From contig JADHYV010000008.1 in the NCBI GenBank assembly GCA_027604705.1, forward strand, positions 62,001 through 126,000: DNA of 64,000 nucleotides. Direction: 5' to 3'. The notes beneath the pieces were generated by a model. That model was given only the letters and a program-made list of their open reading frames with translations. It searched no databases and was not told the origin of the DNA. Source of the DNA: Allomyces arbusculus. Its lineage: Eukaryota > Blastocladiomycota > Blastocladiomycetes > Blastocladiales > Blastocladiaceae. Position 1 is the stretch's first letter, and each line of letters begins with the position of its first letter. The position numbers were made by a program, and so were the translations under genes. Shown here piece by piece: positions 24,550 through 37,467 of the stretch.

Positions 24550-25185
24550 GCGCAAAAGGGACTGGGATTTGCTGGACTGTCGAGGGAGAGAGAGCCGTGG
24601 GTTGTGCTGGAATATGTACACTAATATTCGTCCAGCTTTTCATCGCTGGGGTTCGAACCGGGCTCGAACTTGCCGCCCTGTGCCTGAGCGGTCGCGCAAA
24701 AGCAGAAAATGTCGCCGAGAGCGCTTGAATGACGTCCGATCCATGCCAACGTGTAATTTGCACCTGGCGCTTACCCACCCATTTCCTTCGGCAACACTGA
24801 TCCCGTCGACCTGCAACTACGTGCAAAATACCCAGGCCAGCTTGATCTCAACGGACGGTTGGATCCCGTCCGCGTGCTGCCGGCACCGCCTGCAGAAACG
24901 GACCCTTCACGTTTGTCGAGCTCGCTGCGGGGTCGCCGCGACGACGCTGCGATTCGACCACCATTCCCGCTGCCTATTCTAACATCGATCAACTTTGCGC
25001 TCTCTATCAACTCCTCGCGTTGCTCTCCGCCCGCTATCAACCGCGTCGAGCAGCAATTTCCGCGATCGCAGTGCTTGCCGACATCAAGCACGTACGGCCA
25101 ACCGTCCAGTCGCTCGAAACACGTCGTATCGACCCTTTGCAATCTCGAAGACGCGTTTGGATTGCACGTTCAAAGTCTCGTCACG
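24550..25185. other. Intergenic with tRNA-like box B sequence
   Basis: Between the RING gene and the YANK kinase. Contains the tRNA-like stretch listed separately; otherwise short ORFs with no recognisable domain. Confidence 0.45.
24636..24712 (-). other. tRNA-like relic (box A/box B resemblance)
   Basis: On the minus strand CCGCTCAGG is followed 24 nt later by GGTTCGAACCCC, which matches the polymerase III box B consensus. The spacing is about 12 nt shorter than in a normal tRNA, and the five bases before the T-loop do not pair with those after it. No anticodon arm forms. It could be a decayed tRNA, the head of a short interspersed element, or chance. Confidence 0.25.
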
Positions 25186-27837
25186 ATGGGGAATCAAATG
25201 TCTGAGCCGGTCGACCTGAATGGACCAGGTCTGCACTGACGTGTTTCGCTCTTAAACACTCCGGAGATTACGGGGATTGACTGGACATCATCTGGATTGC
25301 GTAGTGGAGCTGCGTCATTTCCAACTGGGTCGCGTCATTGGCAAGGGCGCGTTTGGCAAGGTTTGTGACGATCCGTCGCGTTGAGCGACTTGGTGGTGTC
25401 TCTGACCGCCCCTCTTTGCGATTCGTGCAGGTCCGGGTCGTCGAAAGGAAGAAGAACGGGCACAAAAAGGTGTATGCGCTCAAGTACATGTACGTTTGCT
25501 CGGCGACGCGATGCGGCCATGGCAATCTCGCTCATTCGGCCTCTTTGACTCGTACAGCAACAAGGAGCACGTTATCAGGCAGCGCGCATATCGAAACATT
25601 ATTCGCGAGCGCTCGCTCCTCGAGAAGGTGTTCCACCCGTGCGTTGCTTTGCTTGCTTTCACGGCCACTGCTATCGCGATTAAAGGCTCACGTCATGGGC
25701 GCATGCGCTAGGTTCATTGTCAATTTGTGCTACGCGTTCCAGGACGACGATTACTTGTTCATGGTGTTTGACCTGATGATGGGCGGCGACTTGCGCTTCC
25801 ACTTAACCAAATTCACGCACTTCCCGGAGCCTATGGTGCGACCCATGTCTCTCGCTGAGTTCAGCAGCAAGCTGAATATGATCTGACGTGGTCGCGTGTA
25901 CCCAGGTCGCCTTTTACGCTGCCGAGGTTTCGAGTGCGCTGATCTACTTGCAGTCGCGGAACGTGATTCATCGGTACGCAAACAAATGGAAGCGCGAGCG
26001 GATATTTCCTGATCAACCCAACCTCACGCTCCGTGGCTGACATAGCGACATCAAGCCTGACAATTTGCTCCTGGATGAGCGGTACGTTCTGCGCATGGAA
26101 AGCTAATCCGCTCTGCGCTGCGTCGGCTAAGGACCTCGGATGCTCGTTCGCAGAGGGCACGTTCACATTACCGACTTCAACTGCGCGTGCTATCTCGAAG
26201 ACGGCAAGGCCATCGTGTCCGAGACCGGCACCCAGGGCTACATGGCTCCTGGTACATCCCCTTTTTCTCTCGCGGTCGGGTTTTGAGACGATTTGTTTGG
26301 AGCAACTCATCGCGCACCCCTATGCTTTAGAGGTGTTCACGAATACCGGATATCGGGAAAGCGTCGACTGGTGGTCGTTGGGTGTGACCTGTGCGTCTAT
26401 TTCGACCTCACCCAAATCCCTCGACGGTATTCGTAGCTGACACTTGAGTGACCAGTGTACGAACTCCTGCACGGCGAGCGCCCGTTCAATGCCTCGACCG
26501 TCGACGAGCTAATTCGCTTGGTCTCGTACGAGCCGATCGAGTGGAACTGCGAATGCTCGCCCGAAATGCTCAACTTTGTGCTGTCGGTGCGCTTCCTCAC
26601 CAGTCTCTCGCAAACGGGTACTTCAATGGCTGATTTCGGGTTGGAGCGTGCTAGTTGCTCGACCGGACCGTTTCAAGGCGACTTGGGTGTGGATCACGCG
26701 GTGTGCTCGATGTTCGCCACCACGACCTGTTTTTGCGCTACGGATACGATTGGGACAAGCTCGTCAACAAGGAAATTCAACCGCCGTTTGTGCCCGACGT
26801 GCGTTGTTGTCTCCACCTCATGGTTGCTCGTACAAGCGTTTACTGACGGTTGAGTGTCTGTCTAGTCGTCGGCCATCAACTTTGACGCGCGCTACGAACT
26901 CGAGGTGCGCGGTGCATTTTCAAGCTGACGATCTTTCATTGAGCCTCACTCATTCGTCGCTGCTCTCCTTCAGGAACTGTTACTCGAAGAGGAAACGCTG
27001 CGCCCGAAATCAAGGAAGCGCACGTCGACCGTGGCGACCGGCTCCAACATGATCAATGGCGTCTACGTGGACCCTTCCCACCCGATGGCGCGCGAGCTGC
27101 GCATTCTCGCCGACGAGTTCCACTCGTTCGACTACCAAATCTACGAGCGCTACACGGGCATCACGGATCCAACCAAGCAGTCGGTGGGTGACCCGCCTTC
27201 GTGGGTACGCTGCGTCGACCCACCCAAGCCGCTCAGTCCGTCGACGGCACCGACGTCACCGTCGCTCGACAGCGTCAGGCCGCAGGACGATCCGGAACCG
27301 TTCAAGTTGAAGCCGAAAATGGCGACCGTCGCGGCATCGTGCCCGGTCCTCGCGTCCGACTCGATCCCGCCGCCCGTGCCGGCACCGCCGCTCCCGCGCC
27401 GGCCCACGGGATCCTCCAATACGACCGCGACGACGGCCACAGCCGCGACCGCGACAAGCACGCGTGCCGGGTCGCCCGTGCGCGAAGTCGTGTCGGGCCT
27501 GTTCCACCAGCGCGCCTCACTGAACCGGAACGGGCTGGAGTACACGCACGTGGGGCCCGACGGGCCTGGCCGGTCGTCGTCGCCCGTCGCGCGTGGACTG
27601 CCGCCGCCGCCGCCGGCGCACCACCGCGACACGCGCACGATCCAGCCGATCCAAGTCGACTTCGAGCCGGCGATTGTGCCGCGCTCGTCCATGTCTCCGC
27701 CGCCGCTCCAGCAGCACCCGCAGCAGCAGTCGGGATCCGGGTCGCCAGGGTCGGCATTGTCAGGAAGTGGTGGGGGTGGGTCGCCACGCGTCTCGCCGTC
27801 GCGCAGTGGTGCCTTGGCGACCGGGTCGGTTGGATGA
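25186..27837 (+). CDS. YANK-type (STK32-like) AGC protein kinase
   Basis: Thirteen exons (25186-25228, 25305-25360, 25431-25489, 25558-25638, 25712-25835, 25906-25973, 26046-26081, 26154-26251, 26331-26390, 26456-26586, 26655-26798, 26866-26904, 26974-27837) give 600 residues. The start MGNQMS has a possible myristoyl glycine. Kinase motifs: VIGKGAFGKV, YALKYINKEHV, HRDIKPDNLLLDE, HVHITDFNCACY, GTQGYMAPE, DWWSLGVTLYELL. The DFG position reads DFN, which is normal for YANK kinases. The short tail ELEELLLEEETLRPK resembles the family's hydrophobic region. About 230 residues of Pro/Ser/Thr-rich disorder follow, absent from animal STK32. Kinase substrates in this family are poorly known. Twelve small introns all keep frame. 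Confidence 0.93.
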
Positions 27838-29753
27838 CGGCAAGAACAACCCGGTTTGTTGCGAAAGGAAAGAATGGGACGCAAAATGGTTAGTGTAGAT
27901 ACCGCCGCTGGCCGCGTGCATGGAAATACGGGAAATGAAGCGCGCAGGCTTTCCTCTCCACCGTTCTCCAGGCCTGAGCCTTTGCGGCAACTGACTTGGA
28001 CCAGACTCACATCACATCGGTCGCTGACCAACACAGCGGTAATGGGCGGTAACCCTGCCCGCTCGCGCAACGGGCTGTCTCTCGCTGCCGCTCTCTTTCC
28101 CAGTGTTGTCGCTGCCTCTTTCCCGAAATCGACATCAAGTGTCGCGTGGTGGCGAAGCGGCGGTGAACCGGTGTGAACTGGACCACCGGTGGCGCTTGTG
28201 GCAATTGGTCCTGACCATCTTTGCGGATCATTCTTTGCATCGGCAACAACAACACAAACATATAACGTGCGAGCCGGAATTCAAGCATTCCATGCTGCAG
28301 ATCTACGATCGGATCGGACTCCGCCGTGGTGAAGGCAATCGAAACGGTCGCATCCTTGGGCGACCAATCCATCCACATCAGACTTGCACCGCTTTCCAGG
28401 CAAGACGCGACGGGCACGACCCGGGTCTCTTTGGCGTCAGAGGATGATGTACGTACCGCAGTGCACGCTCACGAAGCGCCCTGTCCGCCGTTCTTCTCAA
28501 CGTCAGGGAGCAAAGCACGACTGCGCCTTGAGCGAACGAGGCGTGCGCAGGGATCCCGTCCTCTGTCCGACTTCATTTCTCTCTCCGCATACCGACGCGC
28601 TGCCTTTGATCTAATCCGCAACAGCGTCGAAGGTGATCTTGACACGAACAGCGCGACTCTCGACCCGCCCTTTGATCATCATCGAAAAAGGCTCCGCCAA
28701 GCACATTGCAATCCGACCGCTGGTGCGACGTCGTACAACTGTCCCCTCAAGTCGCTACCGCGACCGTGCCGCCAGCCTGGGAACAGCAACCGGATGGCGG
28801 TTTTTGGCAGCGGCCATCATCAGCATAACAATCCGTGGGAATTCCGGCGCCTTGGCCCTGTTGCTGTTCCCGGCCCGGGAGAGGCTTTCGCTAGTGTCCG
28901 CGGTCGCGCGGACTTCCAAGCAGGCCGAGCAAAGCAGTTTTATCGACCGCTGCCGGCAACAACAATACCACAACGTGGATTGACTGACTGGCATGCGCGT
29001 GCACCGCTTTCTTTCTCCCTCTCTCGCCGATGCAGACCAGCATACCCAAGTGCTGCCGCGTCCTGCAGTATTGTTATACTCTGGCTCTTCGAACCACAAC
29101 GACACGTCCGCTGACCCTGGTGCTGCGTCAGTTTTCAACGGATCAACGACCGCGTTACCCGCCCGTCCTCGCACTCGATCATCTTCCAGCAATTCTTGAA
29201 CCCCTTGATTGTACCACACGTGCTTAGGTGCTCTCTTCGCTCTGGTAACGCGGTGTGCAGGTGCGTTTTAACACCACCCTCACGAGGCCCGACCATCGAC
29301 CTGAGCACACGTACCCGATATTGATCCAATCAGCGATTTGACGTTCGCCGTGCATTCTGTTGTAGCTGCAGAAGACTACGCCGACGACCGGATTTGTGCC
29401 AACTTTGCAGGGCACCGAGTAGACCTTGCCCGCCCGGCTTGCACGGCATCGAATCAACCGACTCAACTCTCCACGACCTTACCACGTCGCCAATACTCGC
29501 CAACCCGCTCGCAGCATCATTGCCTGAGCTCACCGCTGCTTTCCGCGCTCCAACAATCGGCCACGCGTAAGTCACAGACTGTCTCGCGGTTGTCCCGCTC
29601 AGCCTCGTCCTTGTTCACGCACATCGTCATTGCGCGCATATCCCCGCGCGCCCCTCCTCGCGCGCACAGGCCCTTCATTACGCGGCCTGTGACGCGTGCG
29701 CGTGCGCGCCCACGAAACTCTGCGCGCGTCTATCGCCCGCGCGCTCCTAAATT
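27838..29753. other. Unresolved 1.9-kb interval
   Basis: Between the kinase and the RGS gene. Several medium ORFs overlap on both strands (for example 28007-28417 and 28755-29219 minus, 28326-29114 plus) but none has a domain I know. The minus-strand segment 29190-29045 (VQELLEDDRVRGRAGNAVV) is bordered by an AG and a GT and could be an exon. The last 150 bases before 29754 are the likely RGS promoter. I cannot support a gene model. Confidence 0.4.
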
Positions 29754-31730
29754 ATGTCGAGCTCCTGGGGTTGGCTCGTCCCATGCTGCGCGTCTGTGCG
29801 CGACAGTGACAACAATAGCGACAAAAATAATCGCGACCGCAGCAGCTATGCCGCGCCACCACCGCCCGCCGACCCCGCGAACGCGCCAGCACCGGCCACT
29901 TTGGCAACATCCGCGGCAACGACCGATCGTCGACGAAGTGCATTCCCGCCCGTGCGACCACAATCGTCCTTTCTCCAGCACCGGTACTCTGTTGCGCACC
30001 TTTCCGACGCGGACCTGTCGGACGCCAACACCAAGGTCGTCATCTCCACGCAACCGACGGCTGGAAGCGCGCCGATATCGCTCTTAGCCTCATCGACCAA
30101 GGGCTCGAACCGCACGACCCTGGTCTTGACCGCATCTGGACCGGGAACGCCGCTCGGCTTGCGACCCGCCAGCTCGTGCGCATTCGACAGCGTGCTCGAC
30201 CTCGATATCACTATTGCCGAGCCGTCGTCGCTCCGAGTTAGCGACGAGTCAACGCTCGTTGACGGACCGACCACACCCGAAAAGCCGTCACGCCGCTCAT
30301 CCACGACCACACCCGACGATCCGAACCCGGCAGCCGGGCAACGTCCACGGCGCAAGAGTTTCTTTGACGCGTTCCAGGCGCTACGTCCGAAATCGGCACA
30401 CCTATCGAGCTGGATTCACCAAGTGCGCCAGACGCCAGCATCCTCAACCACGCCCACGCCGAGCTCGACGGCACCCAAGCGCCGCACGCTCTTTGGCCGC
30501 GTCACGTCCGCGGCACCGTGGCAGCTGCTGTTCCTGCCGGCACTCACGTCGTCGTCGACGTCCATTCCATCGTCGTCCTACCTTGACGAGGACGAATTGC
30601 CCTCGAAACCGTCAAGCACACCGACCATGACACCTCCACCGCAAGCTGCGCACGTGCAGCACGATTTGCTTTCCGTCGACGTGAACTTCGTCCGCCCATA
30701 CGCGTACGACGACATGTCGCTGTCGGCGCAGGCCTCGCCCGCCGACACGACCGTGACGCTCGTCAACGCGCCGTGGGTCTCTTCGAGGCCCGCGGGGCGC
30801 GGCGACGTGCCGCTGCCGCAACCCCTGCCTGCACTGCCGCGCACCGCATCGAAACGGTTCGAAACAGTCGACGTCGCGACCCCGTTGCTCCTTGCTGCCG
30901 AACCCAAACCGCGCGCGCGGTCGGCCAGCGCGTCCGAAGCCGTCCCCATCAAGATGCGCCGCCCCTCAGGCACGCCGCGCAAACTCATGAATTTCTTTGG
31001 CGAGACGCCGCCAGGCGACGTGCCGCTTGCTGCCATCACGGCGTCGGGCCTGCCGGCCATGCTTAATGCGCGGCTGCCGCTGTGCTACTTTCTCGCAGCA
31101 CTGCTCGACGAGTACGCGTCAGAAAATTTGTTTTTCGTGCTCGAGGTGGAACGGTACGAGGCGAGCCCGTTCCCGGACCCGCACGCGCACCTGCGCGCGG
31201 CGTTCGCCGTGTTCGAGACCTACCTCGGCCGCGGGTCGCAGCTCGAAGTGAATGTCGCTGGCCGCGCGCGGCAGACCGTGCTAACAGACATTACCCGCCT
31301 CGCCGCTGCGGGTCGCACGGGCCACGGCGACGCAGCCGGGTTGCGCCACGTGTTTGCCCCCGCCAAGACGGCGGTTTTGGCATTGCTCGACGCGTCGTAC
31401 ACGAAATTCGCGCGGTCGCCGCGGTTCGAGCAAATGCACCGCGATTTGGGCGACGAGGAAACGTATTCGGCGGACGCGCGCACGGCCGCGCTCGCGGTGC
31501 TCGCCGAGTACTTGAAGCGGAATGGCGTGCTTGAGGAGGCGAGTGTCGAGCCGGCACGGCATGCGGGGGCTGCGACGGGCGGCGCGGCCGATTTTTTGGT
31601 GACGGAGGGAGACCCGGCCGCGCGCCGCGCGCTGTTGCGTCGGATGGTCCAGGGGTTCTGTATCACAATGCTCGGCGTCGACATTGTCAAGTACGTCACG
31701 CAGGGCGGAGACGCAAGCGGGAAGCGCTAG
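29754..31730 (+). CDS. RGS-domain protein
   Basis: A single exon of 658 residues. The first ~420 residues are disordered, rich in Ser, Thr, Pro and Ala; a CC pair near residue 11 could be palmitoylated. An RGS domain begins near residue 440: LPLCYFLAALLDEYASENLF and FFVLEVERYEASPF are the helix 3-4 hallmark, and a C-terminal helix (FEQMHRDLGDEE) is near 560. The region between carries an extra loop. RGS domains speed GTP hydrolysis on Gα subunits, and one Gα lies 15 kb away in this window; pairing is inferred only. About 85 residues follow the domain. It lacks introns, unlike most neighbours. Confidence 0.85.
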   Translation: MSSSWGWLVPCCASVRDSDNNSDKNNRDRSSYAAPPPPADPANAPAPATLATSAATTDRRRSAFPPVRPQSSFLQHRYSVAHLSDADLSDANTKVVISTQPTAGSAPISLLASSTKGSNRTTLVLTASGPGTPLGLRPASSCAFDSVLDLDITIAEPSSLRVSDESTLVDGPTTPEKPSRRSSTTTPDDPNPAAGQRPRRKSFFDAFQALRPKSAHLSSWIHQVRQTPASSTTPTPSSTAPKRRTLFGRVTSAAPWQLLFLPALTSSSTSIPSSSYLDEDELPSKPSSTPTMTPPPQAAHVQHDLLSVDVNFVRPYAYDDMSLSAQASPADTTVTLVNAPWVSSRPAGRGDVPLPQPLPALPRTASKRFETVDVATPLLLAAEPKPRARSASASEAVPIKMRRPSGTPRKLMNFFGETPPGDVPLAAITASGLPAMLNARLPLCYFLAALLDEYASENLFFVLEVERYEASPFPDPHAHLRAAFAVFETYLGRGSQLEVNVAGRARQTVLTDITRLAAAGRTGHGDAAGLRHVFAPAKTAVLALLDASYTKFARSPRFEQMHRDLGDEETYSADARTAALAVLAEYLKRNGVLEEASVEPARHAGAATGGAADFLVTEGDPAARRALLRRMVQGFCITMLGVDIVKYVTQGGDASGKR

Positions 31731-33426
31731 TGAGAGTTTCGTGCAGCAATGGTGTGTGAGTGCGTGGGTAATGTGTGTAAAGGAGTTGGTGTCGAGTAAA
31801 ACGTTTTTTCCAACTTGACACCCAGGAACGCTCCAAACGAGGGAGAGCGCTACCATTTTTGGCAGCGACAGAAAGGTCGGTGCGCGGAAGGATAGCAGAC
31901 AAGATACGGTCGGGGTGCAGACAGCTCATGGGCAACAGTGTGATCTCAGTGTTCGAGGTGCAAACGGTAATGGGCAACGAGTGAGCGGGGCGTGGGTCGT
32001 GGGTGACGTGCAGGCAGCGCTGGACCTGCAGGTCGGCGGGAGTGCACTGAACGTCCGGCGCCGCCCAATGCGATAAATCGAACAAATTATGGCCGGGCAA
32101 CATTGCCCACCCGAATTTCCCGCAGTTTGTACCCAATCGAGACGAGGAGAGATGCTGGAGCACGAAGGCGTGCGAGCAAGCAACTCATTGGACAAAGGCA
32201 AATGAGACGAGACATGTATAGACCTACGAAATAAACAACCAACCCTCGCCCTACAGCGCCCTAACGGTACCGCCGCGGTTGGTTGACGGCCGGGATTTGC
32301 AACCGCACAAAGTGCTGGTTGAGGTTCTGGCCCTTGGCGGGGCCCTTGGCGCTCTATATGCCGGCCAATCGTCACATATGAGCGATCACGTTCGCGTATC
32401 GTTCGTGGCCAGCAACGGGAGCAACGACGTACGGCCGTGGCGATGCACTTGGTCACCGCCGTGGCAGCTTCACGGCAAGCGGCCGCTTCGATGCCGCCCG
32501 ACGACCAGCAGTTGAACAGCGCCGTCATTTCCGTCGCACACGGCGCGGCTAGATACGATCAATTTTTTGGTGCCATCGATGTTGGAGATGGAGGGTTCGT
32601 CGGATCAGCTCATCGTTTGCTGAAATTGGGTGCCGGAACTGAGCTTGGACTTCAGTCAACCTTGCAGGAACGCGCGCGGACGCAGTTGCAGGTACTTGCG
32701 AGTTGCTGTCGACGACATGATGCTGGCGAGCCGGGAAGTTTTGTGAGCTGGTTGGAAAAGGTTGCTCGAGCCGGGAAATCACCATTTATCATCGCTGCAC
32801 GTGATGTATCAAAGGTCGCTCACCGCAGTCTACCGCAACCCTCCGCACGGTCAGAACATGCCAGGCTGCCAGCGGCACGGCTGAACAACGAATGCTCAAC
32901 CATTGCACCAGAACTGTGATCAACTCGATGCAATACGCTCCCATCGCAAGTGAAACGAACTGGCAGCCGCGAGAGCCACTCAAGAACATGTTTCGCGTCG
33001 GTTTGGGTGGCTGGCCCGCTGCGCCGGGACAAACCGGACGTCTTGGCCAGGAGAGAACATTTAGTGGGACTCCGTCATCATGAATCAACTGGGCGGTGTT
33101 CCAATTCAACGGGAACGTGTCGGTGTACGCTTAGAAGGCGCTTTCTTTGAGCATGACCGCGGACAGACAGCGTGGGTGGCGTTTGATGGTGAGAGTGACG
33201 AGCGAAGCCCGGCACGACCGCACTCTGTTTTGGACAGAACGTGGCGATGGGACTGCCGCTCGCAGGATGCTGCTGCGAGCTGCAGAGAGGCGGACTGATC
33301 AGGATAGCGCACGCACCGGAAACGCTCGACTTCAAAAGCGTCGGCTCCCGCCGTTGGCTATAGAGGCCGCAACCTTTTACGGCCGACCCCTTTGCTCTCG
33401 CACCTGATCCCTTTGACTCGACAACC
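31731..33426. other. Unresolved 1.7-kb interval
   Basis: Contains only overlapping anonymous ORFs, such as 32437-32919 plus and 31926-32528 and 32789-33109 minus. Some minus-strand pieces read like eroded coding sequence (HVLEWLSRLPVRFTCDGS near 33000), but no frame can be followed far. I cannot name or model a gene. Confidence 0.4.
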
Positions 33427-33874
33427 ATGGTTTGGAACGCATTGCTTTACACCGCGATCAAGCCCGAGCTCGTTGACCAGTACCGTGAGCTCGGCCAGCC
33501 CGACTCGCCTGCCGCTGCGATCGTGGTCCACTGGACCCACGCTGGCACTTTCGAGAGCGTTCCCGTCACGACACTTGACGAGTCAACGTTGCCGCACAAC
33601 GACTGCGCGTACATCGTGACGCGCGGCGGCAAGAACGGTGATGTGTTTTTGACATGGTTCGCTTGCGTTTTTTCAAGTCGACCATTCTTTCGTTTGCGAT
33701 TGACGACAATACTTTCCCCGCGATTGTAGGACACCGCCAGCCGCCCCCGAGAGCAGGCGCGCCGCCTACCTCGAGCACGCAGCGCAACTGAGCGGATGGC
33801 TCGAGTGCTACACGTCCAAGCTGACACAGCGCGTTGCGAGCACGGCCAAGGAGGCGCTGATGCTGTTGTTGTAA
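33427..33874 (+). CDS. Small unknown protein, two exons
   Basis: Exon 1 starts at an ATG in good context (ACCATGG) and codes MVWNALLYTAIKPELVDQYR and a short globular-looking stretch to about residue 70. A likely second exon from 33730 codes a helical tail (AAYLEHAAQLSGWLECY, then VASTAKEALMLLL) ending in TAA at 33874. With a donor at 33645 (GTTTTT, weak) the total is 120 residues and frame is kept; the stronger GTGATG donor at 33638 would lead to a different, Pro-rich ending. The helix frame looks coding because it is amphipathic throughout. No family recognised. Confidence 0.45.
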
Positions 33875-33972
33875 ATAGTGTGATCGTTGCCATTTCACTA
33901 CCCACAACGTACGAATACACTCATGGTTTTCCGCCTTCGCCACTCTTTGCAACCAAACAGAAAATCAGCGCG

Positions 33973-34740
33973 CATGGAACGCCCGGTTTAGCGCCTCGAC
34001 AAGGTCAAGCGGATATGCTTTGCTTGGTGAACCATGATCGCCTTTGACCTCCTCCGCCGACGACCAGATCTTATCTACGAGCAGCGCGCGCATGTTCTCC
34101 ACCACCTCGTGAACCTGCTGCATCGCTTCCCGCGCGGTTGGCACTTAGGAGTTATGTGCGGTGCCAGAATGCTTGACCGCATTCTCGCGGGAGTGGAGCG
34201 CGCCGACGAGGTCCTGCGCGCTGTTAACCATTAGGCGTGCGCCGTGTGTGCGGTAATTGTCAAAAAGTAGCATGGCGCGAAGCCCTAACAGGACTGTGTG
34301 GGCGCCCCGTGCCATATCCTGCGCGCCATCCACGACGACAGTGACTAGCGTCTTTATTGCGACCTGGATCAATCGCACCCGGTACGTTGAGCGTGCCAAG
34401 TTTCTGATCACCGTTAGCGGGGAAATCATGGTCTAACAATTCATTCGTTGGCCGCCCGCTGCACGTAACATACTGAACGTACTTATTGGCCATCACCTGT
34501 CCCAGTTGACGCTTCAACTTGAGAACAACTTGCGCTTTGCGCCCAGCTTCAATTGCCTGCCATTTCCGCAACGTTTTCTTTCTGATACTCTTTTTTGGGA
34601 GGCCGCGGCCTCGTTTGGTCGGTTCAAGAGGCGGCGATGTCACATTTGCTGCAGGTAGGAATCACATCGAATGGGTCTGCTTGCCGACATAGATCATCAA
34701 CCGTCGTTGCAAACTGCTCTTCCGAGAATGTCACAGCCGA
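33973..34740 (-). pseudogene. Degraded ORF cluster, unknown family
   Basis: Minus-strand fragments look coding but do not join cleanly: KSAVTFSEEQFATTVDDLCR near 34720; a basic block (RGLPKKSIRKKTLRKWQAIE) near 34600; a hydrophobic helix block (VAIKTLVTVVVDGAQDM, LFDNYRTHGARLMVNSAQD) near 34300; and REAMQQVHEVVENMRALLVD near 34100, which is separated from the previous block by an in-frame stop. A complete gene with introns I failed to find is possible, but a decaying gene is more likely. No known domain. Confidence 0.35.
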
Positions 34741-34914
34741 CTTCGATCCACCTGCTCCCTTCTAACTAACAAACTGCCAGTCGTGCAATGCCCAGGTGGG
34801 GGAAAAAAAAACACGCCTTCTTGTTGGAACACAATGACGATACTGACTTCTCTCTAAACAAACCCAACTGGCGCGCCGAAAACACAAACCATGGCCCGTG
34901 CCGTCCCGTCCACT

Positions 34915-36672
<1,758 letters not shown>

Positions 36673-37467
36673 CTTAGTGGTCGTGTCGTTGACGAGCAAG
36701 TCGAGGGAACGAAAGGCGGGCATCACATTGCCGGGCGCGCGCGAGCTTTATACCCCAAGCCCGCGTGGCGGAGAGCGCTTGACATGCACGACTGTCCCGC
36801 GCGCGCGCACGACCTGCAAGGCGTCGCGACACGGTCACGCTTCCTTTGCTGCCAGCGATGCATGCCAAAGCAGCAACGTTGAAATCGGGAGCAAAGTGGC
36901 GCGTGCGTCCAGGGGTCGTCGAGACTTTTGCACCAACCGGTTCGGTCTCGCGTCACGAAAAAGAAGGATCATCGGCGTGGAGTGGCGCACCACACGCGCG
37001 TGCAAGGGGCCGGCCGGTCCGCCATGATGTCGCTGACTGAAGTGTGCTCGAGCCTTCGGCAAGACGCATTGGAGCGAAGGTCTGATTTGATTGCATAGAG
37101 TCGCTTGCTTTGGTCGTCGTGGCGCCGATTATTTTGGATTTGGACGAGGTGGAGGTGCTGGTGGCGGCACGATAAGCGTACGGTGGTCGTCCACGTCACT
37201 GCAACTTACGTTGTTGGTTGGAGAAAATGGAGAGGCGAGTCGCGACAGAAGAGCAAGAAAGCCCGAAACAGTCGAGTGAGCAAGTGGGGATCCAGGAAAA
37301 AGAATAGACAGAAATTCATTGCGATCCGTTGAGTTGTCGTTCGTGCCGACGATCCTGCCCGCTGGCCAGCAGCGGCGCGCAGATCACGTTGGCCGGTAAG
37401 CATAATCAAGTCCCTTCCTCCAATCCAGTCTCCTCCTCCGTGGCCACCCAATCCGGTGGAGGCGCGC
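36673..37467. other. Intergenic, enolase promoter side
   Basis: Upstream of enolase and downstream of the membrane-protein gene, both on the minus strand. A GCGCGCGC run at about 36732-36812 lies near a TATA-like TTTATA on the plus strand at 36748. No gene seen. Confidence 0.4.

Noticed and set aside
24636-24712. Functional tRNA gene
   Set aside because: Box B is good but T-stem does not pair and no anticodon arm fits; the same holds at 39214-39295.
28326-29114. 262-codon plus-strand ORF as a gene
   Set aside because: Composition is unlike coding sequence around it, no domain, and competing ORFs of similar length on the other strand.
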